Shown: positions 7,923 to 17,016 of the stretch, piece by piece
How positions within the stretch are numbered: the first letter of the stretch is position 1
Layout: each line of letters opens with the position of its first letter
Assembly: GCF_900099925.1 (NCBI RefSeq)
Contig: NZ_FNDE01000025.1
Span: 1-36,104, forward strand
Length of the DNA stretch: 36,104 bases
Direction of reading: 5' to 3'
From: Aneurinibacillus thermoaerophilus
Lineage (GTDB): Bacteria; Bacillota; Bacilli; Aneurinibacillales; Aneurinibacillaceae
Notes under the pieces: generated by a model
What the model saw: only the letters and a program-made list of their open reading frames with translations
Databases searched by the model: none
What the model was told of the DNA's origin: nothing
Translations under genes and position numbers: made by a program

Positions 7923-7978
7923 GCAAAAATATTTTTCATTTTGTGCAAAATATTTTCAAAGTCGAAAAATTATTTTGC
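7923..7978. promoter_or_regulatory. Three phased palindromes: candidate UAS for the RocE-like permease gene
   Basis: GCAAAAATATTTTTC (7923-7937), GCAAAATATTTTC (7945-7957) and GAAAAATTATTTTGC (7964-7978) have centres near 7930, 7951 and 7971, about 20-21 bp or two helical turns apart. They share the GCAAAATA/TATTTTGC core of the sites at 208-255 and 1680-1739. The gap 7607-8038 holds this cluster and the promoter. The rest is AT-rich and I see no convincing gene in it. Confidence 0.55.
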
Positions 7979-8038
7979 ATGTCCATGTCGATTTATCAAG
8001 TCAACTGTGATGGTTAATCAACACCCTTGCTTTTCTCC

Positions 8039-8079
8039 AACATAAAAAACCGCTTACGAATCAAGCGGCTTTTTATGTT
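8039..8079. terminator. Bidirectional terminator downstream of the ccdC-like gene
   Basis: ACCGCTT and AAGCGGC arms are flanked by complementary A- and T-tracts (ACATAAAAA and TTTTTATGT). This gives an almost fully paired hairpin that is symmetric in both directions. It overlaps the TAA of the ccdC-like gene at 8073. Confidence 0.85.
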
Positions 8080-8555
8080 AAGATACTATCTTCATCCAAT
8101 GTCCGTTGTAACCTCAAATATTCAAAGCACATTGCGATACGCCACGGAACAATCATACCGAATGCTAGAATGAAGAATAGGCCGGCTGTTTCCGTTACAC
8201 TTATATACATACCAACATATGACTTCAGCGCCAGCCGCAGCGCAACCAACCCGAAAAGAATAAAAATAAACGCTTTGGAACGCTTCAGATAAATGTCATT
8301 ACCAACTACCTCAAATCGTGATGTCATAATTAACGGGTATGACAACAGCGTTCCCACGAAAAACGCAAGCAACGCATAGCTTATATGCACATGCATGGGC
8401 GGATACAAAAACATTGTGAAACCTGTGCTCATAAAAAAGGGCGGTAAAATGATTTTCCTAAGCGAAGCCGGCTTTTTCGACACTCTCATACGAATCATAA
8501 ACACCACCGTTGCCATAAGCAATCCTATAGCTGTACTTATAATCGTCATACTCAC
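8073..8555 (-). CDS. ccdC: CcdC-family (DUF1453) membrane protein
   Basis: The product is about 160 residues with four to five membrane helices. The run SLRKIILPPFFMSTGFTMFL and the FEVVGNDIYLKRSKAFIFIL segment are typical of the Bacillus CcdC family, encoded in some species near the cytochrome c maturation gene ccdA. No enzymatic role is established for CcdC. The frame opens at ATG 8564, but the ribosome binding site GGAAAGGG (complement of 8565-8572) abuts that ATG. GTG 8555, nine bases downstream of it, fits better and is used here. ATG 8549 is also possible. The gene is alone and leftward, and its promoter region (TATAAT with a dyad at 8632-8663) lies just upstream. Confidence 0.8.
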   Translation of the reverse strand: MSMTIISTAIGLLMATVVFMIRMRVSKKPASLRKIILPPFFMSTGFTMFLYPPMHVHISYALLAFFVGTLLSYPLIMTSRFEVVGNDIYLKRSKAFIFILFGLVALRLALKSYVGMYISVTETAGLFFILAFGMIVPWRIAMCFEYLRLQRTLDEDSILT

Positions 8556-8631
8556 AGGTATCATCCCTTTCCAAGTAATTCCTCACCCACTGCATAGTAT
8601 ATTGCTTACCTTTTTTTATTATACAAAACTA

Positions 8632-8663
8632 ATTAGGTAAATTAAATGTTATATTTACCTAAT
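8632..8663. promoter_or_regulatory. Perfect 10-bp inverted repeat overlapping the ccdC promoter
   Basis: ATTAGGTAAA (8632-8641) and TTTACCTAAT (8654-8663) are exact inverted copies separated by 12 bp, with half-sites two helical turns apart. On the minus strand they overlap the -35/spacer region of a promoter whose TATAAT -10 leads into the ccdC-like gene. The dyad has no T-tract, so an operator is more likely than a terminator. Confidence 0.5.
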
Positions 8664-8671
8664 CATAAAGC

Positions 8672-8702
8672 AAGCTGCAACCTTCCGGATTGCAGCTTTT
8701 CT
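8672..8702. terminator. Hairpin terminator downstream of the 63-aa gene
   Basis: Arms AAGCTGCAA (8672-8680) and TTGCAGCTT (8690-8698) pair perfectly. A short T-rich tail follows on the plus strand and a weaker one on the minus strand. It lies just past the stop codon of the 8712-8903 gene. Confidence 0.65.
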
Positions 8703-8711
8703 TCCTGCCTT

Positions 8712-8903
8712 CTATTCATAGCTCTGTTCGTTCTGTTCAGATTGGTCAACATCGACCAAATTATTGCGCTGAACTGGCGTTTCGAACGTCAATGTTTCAT
8801 CCACGACTCCGCCACCTTCATCCATCATACGATCCATACCTTCAGCTACGTCCTCCAGAAACGACATGTCCTTTTTCTCGCGCGGATCGATATGTTGCTT
8901 CAT
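8712..8903 (-). CDS. 63-aa acidic hypothetical protein
   Basis: No family was recognised. The product starts MKQHIDPREKKDMSFLEDVA, is strongly acidic, soluble and lacks cysteine. It contains a Met/Asp/Gly-rich middle (MDRMMDEGGG) and a Gln/Glu/Asn-rich tail. ATG 8903 has a near-perfect ribosome binding site (GAGGAGG, 7 nt upstream), and a hairpin terminator lies just downstream, so it is probably expressed. Its upstream region runs back to back with the aconitase promoter. Small acidic proteins of this kind in spore formers are often sporulation-associated, but nothing here proves that. Confidence 0.65.
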   Translation of the reverse strand: MKQHIDPREKKDMSFLEDVAEGMDRMMDEGGGVVDETLTFETPVQRNNLVDVDQSEQNEQSYE

Positions 8904-8982
8904 TTTACATCCTCCTCAAAGAAGTTTATCCTACAGTTTTTAGGATAGAAAAATCGATCCTGTTTATACATCTCCTTGTCCC

Positions 8983-9011
8983 TCATATCTCAAAGTGAAT
9001 GGCGCATACTA
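8983..9011 (+). promoter_or_regulatory. sigma-G-like promoter motif upstream of acnA
   Basis: CATACTA at 9005-9011 is an exact match to the forespore sigma-G -10 element. TCATA (8983-8987) lies 17 bp upstream and fits the loose -35 consensus. It would start transcription about 35 nt before the acnA ATG. No equally good sigma-A promoter is apparent nearby, but a short motif in AT-rich DNA can arise by chance. Confidence 0.35.
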
Positions 9012-9053
9012 AAAGAAGCGTAAAAATCTGGATAAAAAAGGAGGACGCTGCTT

Positions 9054-11795
9054 ATGACTACCAGCCAGACGCTGCGCGAAATGTGCCGCGCACGCCTTGA
9101 CAGCGGCCAGTACTATTATCGTTTACAAACGCTTGAAGAAAAAGGAATAGGAAATGTTTCAGCGCTGCCATTTTCCATCAAAGTTCTGCTGGAATCAGCG
9201 CTCCGCACAATGGACAACAGGGCCATTACAGAAGAACACATAAGACGTATCGCCAATTGGAATCCTGCGCCCAAACCGGAAGAAATGTTTGAAATTCCTT
9301 TTATACCAGCGCGCGTCATTCTACAAGACTTCACAGGCGTTCCTGCTGTAGTGGACTTAGCTTCCATGAGAGATGCGGTCTCCCGTCTAGGGCTTGCTCC
9401 GGAAAAAATCAATCCGCTCATCCCTGTTGACCTCGTAATTGACCACTCTGTGCAAGTGGATCAGGCAGGCTCCAATACTGCGCTCAATTTCAATATGCAA
9501 AAAGAATTCGAGCGCAACCATGAGCGCTACAAATTCCTGCGCTGGGCTACCCAAGCATTTACGAACTTCCGGGCTGTCCCCCCGTCTGTCGGCATCGTTC
9601 ATCAGGTAAATCTGGAATATCTAGCTTCCGTTGTCACGCAGAAAGAAAAGGAAAACGGCGTGGAAGCATTCCCGGACTCACTGGTGGGAACCGACTCACA
9701 CACCACAATGATTAACGGGCTTGGGGTTCTTGGCTGGGGTGTCGGAGGCATCGAAGCAGAAGCGGCAATGCTCGGCCAACCGCTTTACTTCCTTCTGCCT
9801 CAGGTTGTCGGCTTCGAGCTAACAGGAAAACTGCCGGAAGGAGCAACCGCTACCGACCTAGCGCTTACCGTAACCAACATCCTCCGCAAAAAAGGAGTTG
9901 TCGGTAAATTCGTCGAGTTTTTTGGTAGCGGCTTAAGCTCCATGACGCTGGAAGACAGGGCAACGATCGCTAACATGGCTCCAGAATACGGAGCTACGGT
10001 GGGTTACTTCCCGATCGACGAGCAGACGCTGCAATATCTGCGCACAACCGGACGTTCCGAGGAACAAATCACTTTAGTGGAGAACTATACGAAAGCCCAG
10101 GGACTATTTCGGACAAATAACATGCAAAACCCAGCCTATTCAGAAGTGATCTCGCTCGATTTAAGCACTGTAGTGCCTACGCTGGCCGGGCCAAAACGCC
10201 CGCAAGATCGTATTGATCTAACGAATATGAAAGAAGAATTTCACAAAGTGCTACGCCAGCCTATTAAAGAAGGCGGTTTCGGCCTGTCCAACGAAAAAAT
10301 CGAACAAGAAGTCATGGTTACGTATCCGGATGGTACCAAAGCTCCGCTCCGAACCGGTTCCGTTGTTATCGCAGCCATTACGAGCTGTACCAACACGTCC
10401 AATCCTTCCGTGATGATCGGCGCTGGACTTCTAGCAAAGAAAGCGGTGGAAAAAGGATTGCGCCGCAATCCGAATGTCAAAGCCAGCCTCGCTCCTGGTT
10501 CGCGTGTCGTAACCCAGTATCTCGACGATGCTGGGCTCACTCCATATCTTGACCAGCTTGGCTTCAATACGGTCGGCTACGGATGCACCACCTGCATCGG
10601 CAACAGTGGTCCGCTCATTCCAGAGGTGGCCAAAGCCATTGCCGAAAACGACATGACTGTTACATCCGTACTTAGCGGAAACCGGAATTTTGAAGGCCGG
10701 ATTCATCCGCTCGTTAAAGCAAACTATCTGGCCTCACCTCCGCTTGTCGTCGCCTATGCGTTGGCCGGCACATTCGACATTGATTTATATAACGATCCGA
10801 TTGGACATAACGACAGCGGGGAGCCTGTATACTTGCGCGATATTTGGCCAAGTGAAGAAGAAGTACGACAAATTATGTCTTCCATTATCACGCCGGAGAT
10901 GTACCGTGAAAAATATAACAACGTGCATGCGTTCAACAAGCAATGGAACGAAATCCCCGTCTCTACCGATCAGATTTATAACTGGGACAAAGACTCTACG
11001 TACATCCAGTCACCGCCTTTCTTTACAGACTTCTCGCTTGAAGTCCCCGATATTAAACCGATTGCGGGCGCTCGCCTGCTGGCGCTGCTTGGAGACTCAG
11101 TGACAACCGACCATATTTCTCCAGCCGGTGCCATCAAGCCAGATAGCCCGGCAGGACAATACCTGCAAGAAAAAGGCGTGGAAGTACGTGATTTCAACTC
11201 GTACGGCTCACGGCGCGGAAATCATGAGGTAATGATGCGGGGAACATTCGCCAACATCCGCATCCGCAACCAGCTCGCTCCGGGAACCGAAGGCGGAGTT
11301 ACTACGTACTTCCCGACAGGTGAAGTGATGTCCATTTATGACGCAGCGATGAAATACCAAGCCGATGGCACGCCGCTTATAATTATCGCAGGCCAAGAAT
11401 ACGGAACAGGAAGTTCACGAGACTGGGCTGCCAAAGGTACGCTGTTGCTCGGCGTGAAAGCTGTCATCGCTGAAAGCTTTGAGCGGATTCACCGCACCAA
11501 CCTCGTTTGTATGGGCGTACTACCGCTTCAATTCCCGGAAGGTAAGGGAGCAAGCGAATTGGGCATTACCGGAGAAGAAACGTTTGCGATTCCGAACCTG
11601 AATAATAACATCAAACCAAGACAGACAATTGAAATACAAGCGACCCGCCCGGACGGCAGCACATTTACGTTTAGCTGTATGATGCGTCTTGATACGGAAG
11701 TGGAAATTGATTATTATAAGCATCATGGTATTCTCCAGATGGTGTTGCGCAAGCTGATTGGCGGCACGGAAGACACTGTGCCTTCCCCATCTTGA
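9054..11795 (+). CDS. acnA: Aconitate hydratase (AcnA/CitB type)
   Basis: The 913-residue cytosolic TCA-cycle enzyme interconverts citrate and isocitrate. It has the AcnA/IRP1 domain order and the full length expected (about 905-910). The [4Fe-4S] ligands are intact: Cys445 in the SCTNTSNPS motif, and Cys511 and Cys514 in [10 protein letters not shown]. The substrate-binding loop [20 protein letters not shown] and the C-terminal swivel signature [16 protein letters not shown] are complete. ATG 9054 follows AAAGGAGGAC at good spacing. In Bacillus the apo-form also binds RNA, and expression is controlled by CcpC and CodY. No clear operator for either is visible here. The gene is monocistronic and ends at the strong hairpin at 11848. 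Confidence 0.98.
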   Translation: MTTSQTLREMCRARLDSGQYYYRLQTLEEKGIGNVSALPFSIKVLLESALRTMDNRAITEEHIRRIANWNPAPKPEEMFEIPFIPARVILQDFTGVPAVVDLASMRDAVSRLGLAPEKINPLIPVDLVIDHSVQVDQAGSNTALNFNMQKEFERNHERYKFLRWATQAFTNFRAVPPSVGIVHQVNLEYLASVVTQKEKENGVEAFPDSLVGTDSHTTMINGLGVLGWGVGGIEAEAAMLGQPLYFLLPQVVGFELTGKLPEGATATDLALTVTNILRKKGVVGKFVEFFGSGLSSMTLEDRATIANMAPEYGATVGYFPIDEQTLQYLRTTGRSEEQITLVENYTKAQGLFRTNNMQNPAYSEVISLDLSTVVPTLAGPKRPQDRIDLTNMKEEFHKVLRQPIKEGGFGLSNEKIEQEVMVTYPDGTKAPLRTGSVVIAAITSCTNTSNPSVMIGAGLLAKKAVEKGLRRNPNVKASLAPGSRVVTQYLDDAGLTPYLDQLGFNTVGYGCTTCIGNSGPLIPEVAKAIAENDMTVTSVLSGNRNFEGRIHPLVKANYLASPPLVVAYALAGTFDIDLYNDPIGHNDSGEPVYLRDIWPSEEEVRQIMSSIITPEMYREKYNNVHAFNKQWNEIPVSTDQIYNWDKDSTYIQSPPFFTDFSLEVPDIKPIAGARLLALLGDSVTTDHISPAGAIKPDSPAGQYLQEKGVEVRDFNSYGSRRGNHEVMMRGTFANIRIRNQLAPGTEGGVTTYFPTGEVMSIYDAAMKYQADGTPLIIIAGQEYGTGSSRDWAAKGTLLLGVKAVIAESFERIHRTNLVCMGVLPLQFPEGKGASELGITGEETFAIPNLNNNIKPRQTIEIQATRPDGSTFTFSCMMRLDTEVEIDYYKHHGILQMVLRKLIGGTEDTVPSPS

Positions 11796-11841
11796 GGATC
11801 GCTTATTAACATCGTCCTAACAAAAACAATTTCCAAATCTA

Positions 11842-12063
11842 CTAGCTAAAAAAACGAGTGCGAACGCTGCACTCGTTTTTCTCTGCTGACTTATCACGTA
11901 AATAGTTCCCAAACTCCACAAGCAACTCACGTGATATCCACTGATGTTTTGTCAAAGGTGCTAGACTCATCGCATAAGGTACACCATCAATTAACTCCCA
12001 CTTTTTATCATCCGACCAATTCAAATAATCATGATAGGTGTATTTATGTTCTAGATCATGCAT
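11842..12063 (-). pseudogene. Truncated Uma2-family (DUF820) endonuclease-like gene
   Basis: The reading frame gives MHDLEHKYTYHDYLNW, then KKWELIDGVPYAMS and RELLVEFGNYLRDKSAEK. That is the conserved N-terminal third of Uma2 proteins (PD-(D/E)XK-fold, about 190 residues, often multicopy and mobile). The similarity stops after about 60 residues. The last ~15 codons run through the acnA terminator hairpin, so the catalytic core is missing. A likely original start (GTG with AGGTG upstream near 12085) is out of frame with the remaining sequence, hinting at a second lesion. It is best read as a decaying remnant whose 3' part was deleted against the acnA terminator. Confidence 0.75.
11848..11881. 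terminator. acnA terminator, symmetric hairpin
   Basis: AACGAGTGC (11853-11861) and GCACTCGTT (11869-11877) flank a 7-nt loop, with A-tract before and TTTTT after. It works in both directions and also truncates the reading frame of the Uma2 remnant on the minus strand. Confidence 0.9.
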
Positions 12064-12151
12064 CGGCAAACTTATATTCGCTCACCTGCCACTACTTTTC
12101 TTTTATTGTAACATATTGGAATTTACTGTGAAAAATCTTCGAGTCAAACGC

Positions 12152-12192
12152 AAAGAAGCTGTACGGCATTTCGCGCTGTACAGCTTCTTTTT
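12152..12192. terminator. Hairpin downstream of mnmA
   Basis: Arms AAAGAAGCTGTAC (12152-12164) and GTACAGCTTCTTT (12178-12190) are perfect 13-bp inverted repeats. The longer T-run is on the plus strand. On the minus strand, the direction of mnmA, the tail is TTTGCGTTTG, so termination of mnmA would be moderate. Confidence 0.7.
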
Positions 12193-12202
12193 TCTACCTA
12201 TG

Positions 12203-13312
<1,110 letters not shown>

Positions 13313-13419
13313 CTATGATCAACTTCCTTATCATTTTGATTCATAAGCAAAAAGATCGTTTGCTCCAGTGTCTATTATGATAACAAATTCACCTTTCCAA
13401 AAACAACACAAAGAAAAAG

Positions 13420-14220
13420 TTACCTACCCAGTTGCTTCAATACATATTCTATCGCATGATTCAACGCGACCGCCGCTTCAAGCCTCGTCATTTTATCAAA
13501 TGGACGAAAATTTCCCTGGCCATCTCCACGCATAATGCCGCGTTCAAACAGCTTATCGACGCTGGCCGCAGCCCACTCCATGCCAGGCGTAATGTCTTTA
13601 TAGTACTTGCTGATCACCTGCGGTTGATTAGGGGACGGATTGTCAACGAGCGGTGATGAGAAAATCCCCATTGCCTTGGCCGCGCCGCGCGCAATCGCTT
13701 CCGCTATGCTGTCAATAAAAGTTCGGTTCCTTAATAACGTCGCGTCTTCATCCCGGTCGATAAACCCACATTCCAGAAGAATCGCCGGCATATTGGTAAG
13801 ACGCAACACGGCAAAATTGGCCGTTTTCTTTCCTCTGTCTGGCAGACCTGCTTTTTCAAACGCTTCCGCCACTTCACGGTGCATGATATTTTGGCGCCTT
13901 CCTGCTTCTTCGTCAGCCATCCCCGTCATCACATAGCTTTCAAACCCGGAACCGCCACCCGCATTAATATGAATCGAAACAAAATAGGCTGCCTGTGCGT
14001 TATTAGCAAACTCGGCCCGCGCGTTTAGATCAGCGTGTTTATCCGTGCTAAACGTTCTGTCTCCGGCTCTGGTAAGCCGCACATCGGCTCCGTACTGGCG
14101 AAGAAAATAAGATGCGCGCTGTGCGATAGCCAGCGTTACATCTTTTTCTTGCAACCCGTTTCCAACTGCCCCTGGATCCAGTCCTCCATGCCCCGGATCA
14201 ATCACAATCACTTTGGCCAT
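13420..14220 (-). CDS. N-acetylmuramoyl-L-alanine amidase (Amidase_3) with C-terminal SLH domain
   Basis: The 266-residue protein has an Amidase_3 domain (about 3-185), a linker, and one S-layer-homology domain (about 205-260, DITPGMEWAAASVDKLFERG, then GNFRPFDKMTRLEAAVALNH). Zn ligands and the catalytic Glu are visible: His11 (DPGHGG), Glu25, His84 (SIHINA) and Glu150 (LLECGFI). It would cut the MurNAc-L-Ala bond in peptidoglycan. There is no signal peptide, since the chain starts directly with the beta strand MAKVIVIDPGHGG. The protein is therefore cytosolic until lysis or exported by another route, like phage endolysins or some spore/mother-cell enzymes. One SLH domain is fewer than the usual three. 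ATG 14220 follows AAAGGGG. Confidence 0.9.
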   Translation of the reverse strand: MAKVIVIDPGHGGLDPGAVGNGLQEKDVTLAIAQRASYFLRQYGADVRLTRAGDRTFSTDKHADLNARAEFANNAQAAYFVSIHINAGGGSGFESYVMTGMADEEAGRRQNIMHREVAEAFEKAGLPDRGKKTANFAVLRLTNMPAILLECGFIDRDEDATLLRNRTFIDSIAEAIARGAAKAMGIFSSPLVDNPSPNQPQVISKYYKDITPGMEWAAASVDKLFERGIMRGDGQGNFRPFDKMTRLEAAVALNHAIEYVLKQLGR

Positions 14221-14808
14221 ATAATTCCCCTTTCTTTACTGTCTTCGCTCCTTATCGCCTCACCTTTTATGGTTCAAGGAACGAACTATACCATTTTTTA
14301 AAAGCTAAAATCCTTCTCCATATATAGTATGTGGATAAACTATAAACGAAATAGGTATATAAACAACCTTTTACTTAAACAACGGGCTATGGAGACCCTC
14401 TATTTCCAATTCAAAAGAAAGCTTCATGCAAAAATGTCTTCCTATTTCTTTATCCTATCCTGTAAAGGCTTTCAGGGAATAGCAATTATAACAGCATTCC
14501 AACTTTTTGCCTTCACTGTTTTTAGGATCTAAAAACGATACGCGTACTTTACGCCCTTTAAACAATTGGATAGAATTGCTACAATTATTATGGAATTCCG
14601 TATACTTAGCACGGTTTCGCTTCCCGCTCTCGGCAGCATAAGATTTGACGCCTCTGCTCTTTTTTGAGAAAGTTGATGACAGCAAGTCTCTGTTTGAGGG
14701 ACAAACTGTTAACAATACGGAACTTTCCAATGCCAGACTAAGCATGATTGAAGATAAAGGAGCCGAAAATTGCAAGCCTAAAAAATTACATGAAGTGGAG
14801 TAGAAAAG
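14221..14808. other. 588-bp gap without a convincing gene; weak Cys-containing ORF on the minus strand
   Basis: The AT-rich gap lies between divergent genes. The only suggestive frame is on the minus strand ending at 14455, with a C-terminal part reading KYTEFHNNCSNSIQLFKGRK and ending LECCYNCYSLKAF. It resembles a degenerate zinc ribbon with a hydrophilic protein-like composition. It lacks a good start: the frame opens at a TTG with no ribosome binding site. It may be a gene fragment. I see no tRNA, riboswitch or repeat here. Confidence 0.3.
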
Positions 14809-15843
14809 ATGGCGACCATTCGCAAAACTTTTTTCTGGATTTTGATTCTTGCTATCGCAGTGTTTCTGATTCCTTACGCGCTACCATTCATCCTCGCGCT
14901 ATTCACCGCGATTTTTCTAGAACCAATTGTTAAGTTTTTTATGCGTTCGCTAAACGCAAATCGACTGATTGCCGTTACACTGACGTTTCTGTTGTTTTTT
15001 GCGATATTCGGACTGGGTGGATACCGTCTGGGCTCCATCCTTGTGGTACAAACCGTAGAATTGGCGGGGAAACTTCCTGAGCTCTCCTCTAAAGTGATGG
15101 AATTTCTGGAGCATTATATGTGGAAATGGGAAGCATATGCTATCTCCCTTCCGTTTGATACCACTAATACCATTCAGGATGTGATACAGGCGCTAAAAAC
15201 GTCGGCGACAAATGCCGCAACTGCCATCACAAAAGTGGTGCTGAGCGGCGTGGCTGCCATTCCCGGCTTTTTCATCGTGGCCATTATTTATCTCGTGGCA
15301 CTGTTTTTAATCAGTCTTGACCTTCCTCGCCTGCACCGCAATTTCTTGAATTTATTTACCGACTCGGCACGAGAAAAAGTCGAGCTGGTGATGAACCAGT
15401 TATTCCGCGCAACGGTCGGCTTTTTGCGCGCACAGGTCATTTTAAGCCTGCTCACATACATACTCGCGCTTATCGGATTAATGATTCTGGGCGTAAAATA
15501 CGCGCTCCTGCTTTCGCTTATTATTGTCATCGTGGATCTTTTGCCGATCCTCGGTACCGGTTCTTTCTTAGTACCATGGGCGATATACAGCTTTGCAGTC
15601 GGCAATTCGCGCCTTGCCATCGGCCTGGTTATTCTGTTCGTGGCCATTACGATCATCCGCCGGATCATCGAGCCAAAAGTTCTGGGTTCAAGTTTAGGTA
15701 TCAGCGCCTTGGCGGCGCTTATCAGCCTATACGTCGGATTCCAACTGCTTGGCTTCATCGGGCTCATCCTCGGCCCCGCCCTCATCATTGTCTTTGAATC
15801 GCTGCGCAAAGCCGGGTTCCTTAAGTTTAAAATCGATTTTTAA
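14809..15843 (+). CDS. AI-2E family (PF01594) transporter/permease
   Basis: The 344-residue membrane protein has the family plan. Two N-terminal helices (about 8-40 and 55-80) are followed by an extracytoplasmic region, then five or more C-terminal helices. The conserved LLPILGTGSFLVPWAIYSF and GLILGPALIIVFESL motifs are near the C terminus. The superfamily ranges from autoinducer-2 exporters to Na+(Li+)/H+ antiporters, and in Bacillus the members (YtvI, YubA, YrrI) have mostly undefined roles. ATG 14809 follows GTGGAG at 8 nt. It is monocistronic and convergent with the lipoprotein gene, with which it shares the hairpin at 15844. The substrate is unknown. Confidence 0.88.
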   Translation: MATIRKTFFWILILAIAVFLIPYALPFILALFTAIFLEPIVKFFMRSLNANRLIAVTLTFLLFFAIFGLGGYRLGSILVVQTVELAGKLPELSSKVMEFLEHYMWKWEAYAISLPFDTTNTIQDVIQALKTSATNAATAITKVVLSGVAAIPGFFIVAIIYLVALFLISLDLPRLHRNFLNLFTDSAREKVELVMNQLFRATVGFLRAQVILSLLTYILALIGLMILGVKYALLLSLIIVIVDLLPILGTGSFLVPWAIYSFAVGNSRLAIGLVILFVAITIIRRIIEPKVLGSSLGISALAALISLYVGFQLLGFIGLILGPALIIVFESLRKAGFLKFKIDF

Positions 15844-15890
15844 AAAGCAAAAGCGCCTGCCGGACACAGGCGCCTTTGCTTTCTTTTTAT
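15843..15890. terminator. Bidirectional terminator between convergent genes
   Basis: Arms AAAGCAAAAGCGCCTG (15844-15859) and CAGGCGCCTTTGCTTT (15867-15882) pair with one mismatch over 16 bp. TCTTTTTATT follows on the plus strand, and TTTTTA follows on the minus strand. Confidence 0.88.
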
Positions 15891-16942
15891 TACTTCTCCG
15901 TTTTTTCAAAATAAACAGGATTATACTTCTCGATAATCGGCTTGATTTTTTCAAGATCGATACCTTCGTTGGCCGCCGCTTCTTTATTGATGCCAAGCTT
16001 CAATTCTTTCGGGAAACCGACAGGCAAATCGCCCGCTTTGGCTTCACCTTTCAATACTTTCACCGCCATCAAACCCGTTTGGTAACCAAGGTCTTTATAA
16101 TCGGCGCCGAAGCCGGCAAATCCGCCATTGCGCACGGAATCCATTTCACCGGTAAATAGCGGAATTTTATGCTTCTCGGCTACCTGGACAATCGTTTTTA
16201 ACGCGGCGACCGCCGTATTGTCTTTCGGCACATAAATAACGTCCGCTTTGCCAACCAGCGATTCTGCCGCCTGTTTTACTTCCGTCGTATTGCTCGCATT
16301 TACTTCCACAGCCTGCATTCCATTTTTCGTTAGCGCTTTTTTTGCATTCTCCACGTTTACAACGGAGTTAGCCTCGCCAGAATTATAAATAATGCCTACT
16401 TTTTTAGCATCCGGCTTCAGTTCCTTAATAAGTTTGATAAGTTTATGAATCGTCTCGGGATGCGTATCGGAATAGCCAGTTATGTTTTTGCCCGGCTTCT
16501 CCAAACTATCCACCAATTTGGCGCTTAGCGGATCAGTAATGGCCGTGAAAAATACCGGGATGTCCGTGCCCTGCGTCGCTTTGACCATTGCCTGTGCGCT
16601 CGGTGTAGAAATCGCCAGAATAGCATCTTTTTTATCGGCCGCAAACTTCTGCGCAATGGAGGCTACGGTGCTCGGATCGCCCTGCGCGGATTGATAATCA
16701 ATGTCCGCATCCGCAAACCCGTTTTCTTTCAATGCTTTAATGAATCCTTCCCGCGCCGCATCCAGCGCCGGATGCTCAATCACCTGGGTAATCCCAATTT
16801 TGACCTTTTCTTTTGCCGGGCTGGCTGTCTCTCCACCGGATTCAGACTGCTGCTTATCCGACGACGCCGGTGCGCCACACGCGGCCAATGCGAAACATAC
16901 AAGTAGCATCCATACTCCCAGCGCGTGTACTCTCTGTTTCAT
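15890..16942 (-). CDS. ABC transporter substrate-binding lipoprotein (ABC_sub_bind, TrpX/YtrX-like), orphan
   Basis: The 350-residue exported lipoprotein starts at ATG 16942 with AAAGGGGGAG upstream. Its signal peptide MKQRVHALGVWMLLVCFALA ends in the lipobox LAAC with Cys22 as lipid anchor. A Ser/Gly/Glu-rich linker follows, then the PF04392 domain (VKIGITQVIEHPALDAAREG, TDIPVFFTAITDPLSAKLVD, KKVGIIYNSGEANSV, PLFTGEMDSVRNGGFAGFG). Relatives with partner permease and ATPase genes import tryptophan or other amino acids or nucleobases. Here no permease or ATPase gene of that type is adjacent. A TATAAT-type -10 (complement of 16988-16993) lies just upstream, so it is probably transcribed separately. 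The ligand cannot be deduced. Confidence 0.88.
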   Translation of the reverse strand: MKQRVHALGVWMLLVCFALAACGAPASSDKQQSESGGETASPAKEKVKIGITQVIEHPALDAAREGFIKALKENGFADADIDYQSAQGDPSTVASIAQKFAADKKDAILAISTPSAQAMVKATQGTDIPVFFTAITDPLSAKLVDSLEKPGKNITGYSDTHPETIHKLIKLIKELKPDAKKVGIIYNSGEANSVVNVENAKKALTKNGMQAVEVNASNTTEVKQAAESLVGKADVIYVPKDNTAVAALKTIVQVAEKHKIPLFTGEMDSVRNGGFAGFGADYKDLGYQTGLMAVKVLKGEAKAGDLPVGFPKELKLGINKEAAANEGIDLEKIKPIIEKYNPVYFEKTEK

Positions 16943-16987
16943 ACCTAGGCTCCCCCTTTTTGATTTTTTTATATTTTTAGATAATTT

Positions 16988-17016
16988 ATTATACACTAAC
17001 TCTGTATTACTTTAAA
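16988..17016 (-). promoter_or_regulatory. Probable sigma-A promoter of the lipoprotein gene
   Basis: TATAAT (complement of 16988-16993) is preceded 17 bp upstream by TTTAAA, close to the end of the GlcD-like gene. The leader to ATG 16942 would be about 38 nt. Confidence 0.5.

Noticed and set aside
15288-15809. 173-codon minus-strand frame inside the AI-2E gene
   Set aside because: It is rich in Arg, Ser and Thr as expected of an antisense shadow, and lies wholly within a conserved transporter gene.
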